In this document: in pieces, positions 21,192-29,987 of the stretch
Layout: each line of letters begins with the position of its first letter
How positions within the stretch are numbered: position 1 is the first letter of the stretch
The notes under the pieces: model-generated
Told to the model about the DNA's origin: nothing
What the model saw: the letters and a program-made list of their open reading frames with translations, nothing else
Database searches by the model: none
Program-made: the position numbers and the translations under genes
Assembly: GCA_905233695.1 (NCBI GenBank)
Contig: CAJODN010000003.1
Span: 63,542-127,541, forward strand
Length of the DNA stretch: 64,000 bases
Direction of reading: 5' to 3'
Source of the DNA: an uncultured Lachnospiraceae bacterium
GTDB taxonomy: Bacteria > Bacillota > Clostridia > Lachnospirales > Lachnospiraceae

Positions 21192-22205
21192 ATGGAAGCT
21201 AAAATGGAATTCGTTCTTAAGGACAATCAAAAAGAAAAGATACAGGTTGTAAGAGCTGTTGCAATCTTTATGGTAATAGTCACGCATACGGTTCTTTGGA
21301 ATCCATATGAGATATACATAAGACCATTTGTTAATCCGGCAGTCGGAATATTTATTTTTCTCTCGGGAATGTTAACGAGAGAAGAAATACGTGGAAAAGA
21401 TATACTTTCCTTTTATAAGAGAAGGCTCCTTCGCGTATTTATCCCGTATACCCTTTGGTCGATAATCTATGTTGTCTTTCAGGGAAGTTACGATACGGCA
21501 ATTAAGGATTTTCTTACGGGCAACTGTTGCAGCATATTCTATTATATTCTGGTTTATATGCAGCTCGTTATTGTTGCGCCTCTTGTGGGAAAGCTTATTC
21601 GTTCTAAGATATGGTGGGTAGGATTTATTATTACGCCCTTAGCAATACTGACAGAGTATTTTTTGATTATCCGCGGAGTAGATATTACATATCCGTACAA
21701 TATCAACAACTTTTTTGTATGGTTTATCTTCTTCTATCTCGGAATGTTCATAAGAATCAGGTACGAGAAGGGTAAGAAGGTATCTTCACCGAAGATAAAT
21801 GTTACATGTATCATCGCAAGTCTTGTGTGTATAGCGTTGGAATTATTGGAAGGTTATTATTGGCTTGGACTCGGGAGAGACGATTTGGCAACAACCCAGG
21901 TTAAGCTTTCAACAATGTGCACGGGAATAGCAGTGTGTATTCTAATAAGCTCTATCATATTAAGTAAGAGTGAGAAGAAGCCCTTTAAGCTGTTTGTTCT
22001 TATCGGAGATACGTCATTTGGTATATATCTTACACACCAGCTTGTAATCGGAATATGGGGAAGACTTCTCCCCAATCTTATGATTAAGAGTGATTATTGG
22101 TTCATAATAGAGGCGATTATCGTACTTGTAGTCGACTTTATTATAATTTTCATACTTCAGAAAATATTCGGTAAAAAGATAGGAAAATACATTGGAGTGT
22201 ATTAG
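21192..22205 (+). CDS. Acyltransferase-3 family (WecH-like)
   Basis: KIQVVRAVAIFMVIVTHTV...NPAVGIFIFLSGMLT...FGIYLTHQLVIG. Confidence 0.85.
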   Translation: MEAKMEFVLKDNQKEKIQVVRAVAIFMVIVTHTVLWNPYEIYIRPFVNPAVGIFIFLSGMLTREEIRGKDILSFYKRRLLRVFIPYTLWSIIYVVFQGSYDTAIKDFLTGNCCSIFYYILVYMQLVIVAPLVGKLIRSKIWWVGFIITPLAILTEYFLIIRGVDITYPYNINNFFVWFIFFYLGMFIRIRYEKGKKVSSPKINVTCIIASLVCIALELLEGYYWLGLGRDDLATTQVKLSTMCTGIAVCILISSIILSKSEKKPFKLFVLIGDTSFGIYLTHQLVIGIWGRLLPNLMIKSDYWFIIEAIIVLVVDFIIIFILQKIFGKKIGKYIGVY

Positions 22206-22214
22206 TTTAAATAG

Positions 22215-23591
22215 ATGAGAGCGATAAAAGATAGCTTTAAAAACTGTAAAACAGAAGAGAAGATTTTTTTGGGTATAGCACTTTTTATAAGTGTATTGTA
22301 CGCATATACCGTTTCTCAGATTGATTGCAACACAATTACGCTCTGGGGACATGATTTGTTATCATCACTTTTTCGTGGGGAGTTAACGGAATTTCCCGCC
22401 TATACATTCGAGACACATGGAACTGCGACGAATTACAGTCTGCTTGTCAATGTTATCACCGCAATATCTCTTCTACCGATTTTTGTTATTGAGAAAATAA
22501 TAGGGTTTACCTTTAATTATGTCGTAATCAACATGTGGTATAAGACGTTTATACTGGTTGTTCATATTATAGATATTTACTTGTTCTACAGGATATTGGA
22601 CAGACTGGATTTTACCCATACGAAGAAGGTGAAGGGTGTTATATATTATATGCTTTCTTCCGTAATATGCATCACCATCTTGGGAAAAGGGCAGGTTGAC
22701 ATATATATTGTTACATTTGTAATGCTTGGCATCTTATGCTTTATGAATGAAAAGTATATCTATATGTCGATTCTTATGGGACTTGCCCTTGTAATTAAGC
22801 CCTTTGCCATACTTATAGTCGCACCCCTGTATCTACTTATGATACATAAGCTTAGGGGAAAGGTTATTGTTAATTCAATTATTACAATTATTCCTTTTGT
22901 TATCGATGAGACTATAACGAAGCTTCTTATGCCGAGCTACAGCGAGTACAAAGAGATTACATCTCAGTTATTTAAAGAATCGTACAGGCTTTCCAGAGTA
23001 GAACAATTATTTAATCTTAAGATTAATAATGTGCTCGTGTTTTTTGCGGCGATACTTATAATATCTTTTATTGCTTTTTATATCGGTAAAGCAAGGGATG
23101 CTAAGCTCAGGGATTATCTGGTGTTTCCGTCGCTTATGTATATTTCCTACGGAATATTTGTTTCATCATCAAGCTATTGGTTTATAGCAATTATTCCGGC
23201 ACTTGTAATAATGGGACTTAAGCTATCTGATATAAGAGAATTTGAGCTTCTGTATTTTGGCAGTAACATAGGTGTGGTTGTATATATATACTTCCTGGAG
23301 AAGCACTTACGACCGGGAACCAATTATACATTTTTTGATTTGTTGGGGCTTAGCAATTCCGTATCACCCATATATGAGAGGTTTAGTGATTACAGGTATC
23401 CCATATACGAGACGGGAGCCACACTATTCCTTATATGTATGCTGATTATATGTATTTTGTTCTATATGGAAAATGTCAAGAAGAAGCCGCGTGTTTCTAA
23501 GGATAATAAGACATTTACCAAGTTCTGTTTTATACTGCAATATGTACCGGTTGTGACATATCTTGTTATAAGCTACATAACAATTAGGTGA
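22215..23591 (+). CDS. Polytopic membrane protein, putative GT-C mannosyltransferase-like; tandem copy 1
   Basis: SQIDCNTITLWGHDLLSSLF; ILGKGQVDIYIVTF; LALVIKPFAILIVAPLY. Confidence 0.7.
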   Translation: MRAIKDSFKNCKTEEKIFLGIALFISVLYAYTVSQIDCNTITLWGHDLLSSLFRGELTEFPAYTFETHGTATNYSLLVNVITAISLLPIFVIEKIIGFTFNYVVINMWYKTFILVVHIIDIYLFYRILDRLDFTHTKKVKGVIYYMLSSVICITILGKGQVDIYIVTFVMLGILCFMNEKYIYMSILMGLALVIKPFAILIVAPLYLLMIHKLRGKVIVNSIITIIPFVIDETITKLLMPSYSEYKEITSQLFKESYRLSRVEQLFNLKINNVLVFFAAILIISFIAFYIGKARDAKLRDYLVFPSLMYISYGIFVSSSSYWFIAIIPALVIMGLKLSDIREFELLYFGSNIGVVVYIYFLEKHLRPGTNYTFFDLLGLSNSVSPIYERFSDYRYPIYETGATLFLICMLIICILFYMENVKKKPRVSKDNKTFTKFCFILQYVPVVTYLVISYITIR

Positions 23592-23596
23592 ATCTG

Positions 23597-24982
23597 ATGA
23601 AGAGTATTAATAATGTGAACCTTAAGAAAAACGAAAAAATATTGATAGGAGCCACATTCGTTATAAGCTTTTTATATGCATTTACGGTGGCACAGGTTGA
23701 TTGCAATACCATAACCATGTGGGGCTACGATTTGCTTAGGTCAATTTTTGACGGGAATATAAGCGGTTATCCCGAGTATACATATGAGATGCATATGATG
23801 CCGAATAATTACAGCCTGTTTGACAGCGTGATAACAGCGGTTTTTATCTCCCCGATTTTTCTTGTGGAATTCTTTGCCGGAATATCTGTTAACCCTGTTG
23901 TCTATGATGTGTGGTATAAGGTGCTTATTCTGGCAATTCATATTATAGATATAGTGATTCTGTACCACCTGCTTGACGCCCTGGATTTTAATCAAGAAAA
24001 GAAGATTAAGGGAATACTCCTGTATATGCTGTCTGCCATAGTTTGTCTATGTGTAGTTGCCAAAGGTCAGGTAGATATCTTCAGTGTCACGTTTATATTG
24101 CTTGGAGTATTATGCTTTATTAAAAAGAAGTATATTTATATGGCGATCCTTTTGGGCCTGGCACTTTTGACAAAACCCTTTGTGTTACTTGCAATTGTTC
24201 CCTTTTATCTCCTGGCGATATCGAAATTCAGAGGAAGAGTGTTTTTATATGGGATTATTACGATAATACCCTATGTGATAGACTACACCATAACAAGAAT
24301 TCTTATGCCGGGCTACTCCGACATGAAAGAGCTTAATGCTGAGATTTATAAAGAAGCATTGGGATTTACGAGAGTTGAAGAGGTATTTAATCTTCACATT
24401 AATAACGTGCTCGTATTTCTTGCAGTAGTAATTGTGATATGTTTCATATCACTTCGAAAAGGGCTTCGCGAAGAAGCCGGAGTGAAGGACTATTTGTTAT
24501 ACCCGACTCTCATGTATATAGCATACGGAATCTTTGTTTCGCCTTCTTGTAACTGGTTTATAACAATTATTCCGGCCTTAGTTATAATGGGTCTTAAGTT
24601 CAGAAATGAAGAGGACTTTGAACTCTTGAATTTCGGATGCAATATAGGTGTTGTTATCTATATTTTCTTTACGGAGAGATTCTTCAGGCCGGGAGTTAAA
24701 TTTACATTTCTGGAGCTAATGGGATTTGGAAACAATTATTCATCAATGTTTGATACATTAAGTGATGAGAGGACGGCAGCATATGAAATAGGTTCTACCT
24801 TATTTATGGTTTGTATGCTTTTAGTATGTATGGTATATTTTATTGAGAATACAGATCGTTTTAAGCAGAAACAAAATAGTAGAGAACCGGCAAAATGGTA
24901 TAAAAAGACGTGCTTTATAATACAATATATACCTGTGATTCTGTATCTTATTATTAATTATTTCACAATTGGAAGAAGCTAA
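23597..24982 (+). CDS. Polytopic membrane protein, putative GT-C mannosyltransferase-like; tandem copy 2 (ORF track start 23588; ATG 23597 preferred)
   Basis: AQVDCNTITMWGYDLLRSIF; VAKGQVDIFSVTF; LALLTKPFVLLAIVPFY; AGGTGA precedes ATG 23597. Confidence 0.7.
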   Translation: MKSINNVNLKKNEKILIGATFVISFLYAFTVAQVDCNTITMWGYDLLRSIFDGNISGYPEYTYEMHMMPNNYSLFDSVITAVFISPIFLVEFFAGISVNPVVYDVWYKVLILAIHIIDIVILYHLLDALDFNQEKKIKGILLYMLSAIVCLCVVAKGQVDIFSVTFILLGVLCFIKKKYIYMAILLGLALLTKPFVLLAIVPFYLLAISKFRGRVFLYGIITIIPYVIDYTITRILMPGYSDMKELNAEIYKEALGFTRVEEVFNLHINNVLVFLAVVIVICFISLRKGLREEAGVKDYLLYPTLMYIAYGIFVSPSCNWFITIIPALVIMGLKFRNEEDFELLNFGCNIGVVIYIFFTERFFRPGVKFTFLELMGFGNNYSSMFDTLSDERTAAYEIGSTLFMVCMLLVCMVYFIENTDRFKQKQNSREPAKWYKKTCFIIQYIPVILYLIINYFTIGRS

Positions 24983-26037
24983 TGAATAAAGAAAGAAAAC
25001 TGTATCTGGATTTACTTAGAATAATTGCAATACTGTTCGTAATATATAACCATACAAGTGAAAAGGGTTATTATTTGTATGCATTTGATTGTTCTATGCC
25101 GCTTAAAATAATATATATTGCAACAGGAGCGTTTATTGCCGTTGCCGTTCCGGTTTTCTTCATGATATCGGGATCTTTACTTATTCCCAAGGAGGAATCT
25201 CTGAAGGACTTGTATCTTAAGAGAGTCCTCAGAATGGTTATTGTATTGGTGGTTTTCTCCGTTATCCAATATGCTTTTCAGATAATAGTCGGTAAAGAGG
25301 AATTGTCAATACAATACTTTTTTAAGAATACGCTTACGGATAATATTGTTCCGGCATATTGGTATTTGTATGCATATATTGCATATTTGATTTGCTTACC
25401 CTTCTTAAGAAAACTGGCGAAGAATATGACCAATAAAGAATTCAAGTATCTTTTTCTTCTGTTTTTGATAGTTGAAGGCGTACTGTCTCTTGTGTTATTT
25501 ATTCTGTATGACGGAACGTATAATAGTTTCTTTGTAATTCCGTTTTTCAACAGAATAGTTATCTATCCTCTTCTTGGTTACTATATGGAGCATCGTGTTG
25601 AAGAGGAGAGATATAACGCGAAGGGTATGTTAAAATGGATAGGACTTATGATACTTGTTCTTGCACTTATTGTTGTGATGACTCTGTATCGCAATATGCC
25701 CTATGAAGAATTTACGACATACGATAAGGGGTTGTTCACGACAGGATTTACTTTGATATTGGATGTCGGACTTTTCTACATAGCTAAGCTTTTATTCAAG
25801 GGGAGAAAAGTTCCTAAAGGAGTTTCCTTTATAATTACAGCTCTGGGAAGTACGGTTTTCGGCGTGTATCTTACTGAGAATATGATTAGGACGAAGACGG
25901 TGGGTGTGTATGACTTCCTGGCAGAGCACATCGGTCGCTTCCCCGCCGCCTGGGTTTGGTGCCTGTTTGTATTCCTGGTTACCGCTATAATAATATATGT
26001 TGTGAAGCTGATTCCGGGAGTTAAGAAGATATTATAA
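24982..26037 (+). CDS. Acyltransferase-3 family (WecH-like)
   Basis: RKLYLDLLRIIAILFVIYNHTSEKG...VPVFFMISGSLLIPKEES; TAATG overlap with previous gene. Confidence 0.85.
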   Translation: MNKERKLYLDLLRIIAILFVIYNHTSEKGYYLYAFDCSMPLKIIYIATGAFIAVAVPVFFMISGSLLIPKEESLKDLYLKRVLRMVIVLVVFSVIQYAFQIIVGKEELSIQYFFKNTLTDNIVPAYWYLYAYIAYLICLPFLRKLAKNMTNKEFKYLFLLFLIVEGVLSLVLFILYDGTYNSFFVIPFFNRIVIYPLLGYYMEHRVEEERYNAKGMLKWIGLMILVLALIVVMTLYRNMPYEEFTTYDKGLFTTGFTLILDVGLFYIAKLLFKGRKVPKGVSFIITALGSTVFGVYLTENMIRTKTVGVYDFLAEHIGRFPAAWVWCLFVFLVTAIIIYVVKLIPGVKKIL

Positions 26038-26065
26038 GTATGAGATAGTAGATTGGAAATGTGAT

Positions 26066-28348
26066 ATGAAAGCAATAATTCTAGCAGGAGGTTCGGGAGA
26101 TAGGCTTTGGCCCCTGTCTCGAAAGAATTATCCTAAACAATTCATACAATTTAATAATGAGAAATCTTTATTCCAAGATGCAATCACAAGAAACATACCT
26201 TTTTGTGATGAATTTATTATTGTTGCCAATAAGGAATATGAGGAGATAATCGAAGGACAATTAAAACAATTTCAATCTGTAAAGTATACGCTCTGCATGG
26301 AAGAGGAAAGCATGGGAACAACCATGGCACTCTCCTTTGCATTGCAGGATATAAAGGATAATGAAATAGTATTCGTGGTACCTTCGGATCTTCTTATTAA
26401 CGGAAGCACATATTCCAATCACATATATGCTGCTAAGGATATTGCCAAGACCGGACGCATCTGTCTCTTCGGAATCGTACCAAGCAGTAGCAATAATTCC
26501 TATGGTTATATTCGCCACACAGAAGGAAAGGTAGAAAGATTCATTGCCTATCCCTCTGAAGAGATGGCTAAATCCTTATTTACGAAGACTGATGTATATT
26601 GGAACTCGGGAATGGTTATTGCCAAGTCGGAGGTACTGAAACAGGAAATAAAGACTTATTGCGGTGACGTATTATCGCTAAGCGAAGAAGATATAAGAGA
26701 TATAAGGAATTTCGATACCGCTGTTCTTGCAAAGTCTCAGATTGTATCCGTGGAAGAATTTGATTGCTCTTGGATAGATATATGTGATTTTGAATCTTTT
26801 AATGAGTCTATTGTTACAGGCTACGATAATGCCATTTTATCCTGGTGCAACAATGTGGATGTGCTTAATACATCCTCTAATCAGCTTGTAGTTGCCAATG
26901 GAATTGACAATGCATACATTGTTAATACGCCGGACGCTGTCTATATTACCGATAAGGACAAGGCGGAGCGTATAAAGGATATTCTCCGGGAAAATTCCAA
27001 GATAGCGAGTAAGTTCGAGCATAGCTACATAGACAACAGACCATGGGGCATAAGAGAGATTCTAAAAAAAGAGCCGGGCTTTAGAGTAAGAAAGATTACG
27101 ATATTCGCAGGTCTAAAACTATCTAATCATATGCATAATAAGAGGAATGAGAACTACACCGTGGTATCGGGTGTTCTAACCATAGAACTGGACAATGAAG
27201 TTATAGAGCTTCATGAAGGTGAATCCTATAATGTTGAACCGAACGTTATGCATCTTCTTCGAAATAACACCGACGAAGATGTAATCTTAATAGAGGTTGA
27301 CACAGGCGGTGAAATTGATGAGTGGGATATGGTTCATGAGGATGAATTCGCAAGAAGCATTAATGCACCGGATAACAGTAAGTTTCCCAATATATATAAG
27401 CTTACGCCTGCATATAAGGATTATCTCTGGGGCGGCAATAAGCTTAAGGAAATATATAAGAAGGATACCCCTTATGAAGTCACGGCAGAGTCATGGGAAC
27501 TATCTGCCCACAGAGACGGTCCATCCATAATCTCGGGTGGCGAATATGACAATGTAAGCTTTAAGGAGTTTATTGATAAATACAAGACTTTGGTTTGTGG
27601 CTGGAAGTCAGATGTCTTTGACACATTTCCCATCCTTATTAAGTTTATTGATGCAACCAATTCTCTGTCAATTCAGATACATCCTGAGGATGATTATGCA
27701 TTTGTCAATGAAAATGAATTCGGTAAGAATGAGGTGTGGTATATCCTGGATTGTGATGAAGATGCATATCTCTATCTTGGTCTTAACAGAGACACCTCTA
27801 AGGATGAGATTAGAAGAAAGGTTAAAGACAAGACAATTACCGATATTCTTAATAAAGTATATGTTAAGCCGGGAGATGTATTATTCGTTCCGGCCGGAAC
27901 AATACACGCTATCGGAAAAGGAATCTTAATCTGCGAGATACAACAGAATTCCAATAGTACATACAGATTATATGATTATGACAGAAGAGATAAGAACGGC
28001 AATCTCAGAGAGCTTCACATGGACAAAGCCATGGACGTAGTTAACACGGATAGATTCGAGATTACTACCGACGGAGTTGGCGAGGTAATAAAATACGCGA
28101 GATCGGAGCAGAGGCTTCTTTGTGAATGCAAATACTTTGAAGTAAAGTATTACGATATACCGAAGCATGAAATAATAATGATAGATGATTCGTCTTTTAA
28201 GTCAATAGTTGTTATTGAAGGTGAGTGTAAGATATCTTGTAACGAAGAAGAACAGGAAGCAAAACCGGGAGACAGTTTCTTTATATCAGCGGGAAGAAAG
28301 AGGGTGCATATTATAGGTGAATGCAAGCTGATAGTAACAAATATCTAA
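26066..28348 (+). CDS. Fusion: mannose-1-phosphate guanylyltransferase + cupin (PMI type II-like) + type I mannose-6-phosphate isomerase
   Basis: AIILAGGSGDRLWPLSRKNYPKQF; RPWGIREILKKEPGFRVRKI; then YLWGGNKLKE...LSIQIHPEDDYAF...GKNEVWYIL...PAGTIHAIGKG. Confidence 0.85.
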   Translation: MKAIILAGGSGDRLWPLSRKNYPKQFIQFNNEKSLFQDAITRNIPFCDEFIIVANKEYEEIIEGQLKQFQSVKYTLCMEEESMGTTMALSFALQDIKDNEIVFVVPSDLLINGSTYSNHIYAAKDIAKTGRICLFGIVPSSSNNSYGYIRHTEGKVERFIAYPSEEMAKSLFTKTDVYWNSGMVIAKSEVLKQEIKTYCGDVLSLSEEDIRDIRNFDTAVLAKSQIVSVEEFDCSWIDICDFESFNESIVTGYDNAILSWCNNVDVLNTSSNQLVVANGIDNAYIVNTPDAVYITDKDKAERIKDILRENSKIASKFEHSYIDNRPWGIREILKKEPGFRVRKITIFAGLKLSNHMHNKRNENYTVVSGVLTIELDNEVIELHEGESYNVEPNVMHLLRNNTDEDVILIEVDTGGEIDEWDMVHEDEFARSINAPDNSKFPNIYKLTPAYKDYLWGGNKLKEIYKKDTPYEVTAESWELSAHRDGPSIISGGEYDNVSFKEFIDKYKTLVCGWKSDVFDTFPILIKFIDATNSLSIQIHPEDDYAFVNENEFGKNEVWYILDCDEDAYLYLGLNRDTSKDEIRRKVKDKTITDILNKVYVKPGDVLFVPAGTIHAIGKGILICEIQQNSNSTYRLYDYDRRDKNGNLRELHMDKAMDVVNTDRFEITTDGVGEVIKYARSEQRLLCECKYFEVKYYDIPKHEIIMIDDSSFKSIVVIEGECKISCNEEEQEAKPGDSFFISAGRKRVHIIGECKLIVTNI

Positions 28349-28361
28349 TGTTATAACGGCA

Positions 28362-29987
28362 ATGGAAAGAGGCATTATGGCACGTTTTAAGAAAGTATTA
28401 ATAATAATAACTGAGATAATAATAGTTGTTACAGCGCTGTTTTTAGCATTAGTTATATTTGTTATAAAACCTGACAAGGAAAACTATGTCTTTGATATTT
28501 CGAATCAAGTGTTTGTATCAGAGGTTATTCCCAATATAGTATGGCTGATAGTTTTCTTTGTAATACTTGTGGTTTGCTTGTATTTTTTAAGAAAAAAGGA
28601 CGAAGTCGTAGATTCACTTCCCAAGGTTTTCTTGATTGTTGCCTCTGTATTGTTGTTAATAATGCAAATCGTTCTTGTGTATACAACATATTTCTCTGTG
28701 GGAAATGATGCCGGAATTGTTGCAACAGGGGCCGAGTACTTTGCAGACGGTATCTTTGATGAGTTCTATAATCAGCGTTATTATCAGTATGCCCCCAATA
28801 ATCTGTATATTTATGCCATTTATATTATTGTATTTAAGATAGCAAGCATTATTAATATAAATGCAAATCTGATACTGGCGGTTATATCAGCATTGTTAGC
28901 TAATGTATCGGTATTATTGTCCGGACTTTGTGTATGGGAGATAACAAGAAAAAGATGCTATGTCTATTTTACATACGTTATCGGTGCGCTTCTTTTTGCA
29001 TTGCAGGCGTGGATTGTTGTTCCGTATACTGATTCTCTGTCAATAGTATTTCCCATTCTTACGCTATACATTTATCTGAAAATGCGTGATTGGAAGGGAA
29101 ATGTGATATTAAAATGGCTTATAATATCAATTGTCCCCTTGCTTACATATTCGCTTAAGGCATTAAATGTTATTATCATAATAGCAATACTTATTTCCGC
29201 TTTTTTGCACAGGGAAGATGGGCTTAAGAAAGTATTAATGTCTATAGCAGGCGTGGTACTTGCTTTTTTTATTGGTCTGTTAATTCATTTATGTGTTGAA
29301 AAAGCAGTTAATATTACTCCTGATGATGACATGAAGCTTGATATTTCATGGTATCTTCTTTTGGGATCAAACTATAATACCTATGGTCAGTTTAATTTCA
29401 ATGATTATAACTTAATCTTTTCCTATGATGAAAAGGAAGAAAGAGACAGTAAGGCGTTTGAATGCGTAAGAAACAGAATTGCCGACATGGGAGTTTTGGG
29501 ATTGGCAAGGCATTGGGTTAACGAAAGCCACATATTCTATAACGATCCCACATTCGGTTGGGGCGTGGCTGATTATACCTTTGAAGATATTCCGATAAGA
29601 GAAGGGGAATTATCGCAATTTATAAGAGATATTTATTATCCCTCGCCGGGGTATGGATTTGTTATGAATAATCAGACAGAGGGGTACGGCAATAATTATT
29701 GGCTCTATGTTTATTTCAGACAAATACTGTGGATACCCATCCTATCGTTAATGCTGTTTTACTTTGTGTTCAACAGAAACAAAGAAATAATTGCGGGAAT
29801 CTTATCATTAACATTTGTAGGAGTTTTTATCTTTTCAATGATATTTGAGACAAGTTCACGTTTGCTTATAAGTTATTTGCCTATTTTTACGGTGACTTCT
29901 GTGATTGGCCTAAGAGATTTAGTGGATTTGTTAAGGGAGAAAACGAGGAAGCTTATATATGAACACACCAAAAAAGGGAAACAATAG
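28362..29987 (+). CDS. Polytopic membrane protein, putative GT-C glycosyltransferase; paralog of 14624..16237
   Basis: WYLLLGSNYNTYGQFNFNDYNLIFSYDEKEERDSK compared with HYLLLGSNYNMVGQYNGMDDDYTCSFPSKEEKSK. Confidence 0.7.
   Translation: MERGIMARFKKVLIIITEIIIVVTALFLALVIFVIKPDKENYVFDISNQVFVSEVIPNIVWLIVFFVILVVCLYFLRKKDEVVDSLPKVFLIVASVLLLIMQIVLVYTTYFSVGNDAGIVATGAEYFADGIFDEFYNQRYYQYAPNNLYIYAIYIIVFKIASIININANLILAVISALLANVSVLLSGLCVWEITRKRCYVYFTYVIGALLFALQAWIVVPYTDSLSIVFPILTLYIYLKMRDWKGNVILKWLIISIVPLLTYSLKALNVIIIIAILISAFLHREDGLKKVLMSIAGVVLAFFIGLLIHLCVEKAVNITPDDDMKLDISWYLLLGSNYNTYGQFNFNDYNLIFSYDEKEERDSKAFECVRNRIADMGVLGLARHWVNESHIFYNDPTFGWGVADYTFEDIPIREGELSQFIRDIYYPSPGYGFVMNNQTEGYGNNYWLYVYFRQILWIPILSLMLFYFVFNRNKEIIAGILSLTFVGVFIFSMIFETSSRLLISYLPIFTVTSVIGLRDLVDLLREKTRKLIYEHTKKGKQ

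Noticed and set aside
27573-27929. 118-aa plus-strand alternative-frame ORF in the ManA half of the fusion
   Set aside because: Overlaps conserved PMI motifs in the main frame; no independent evidence
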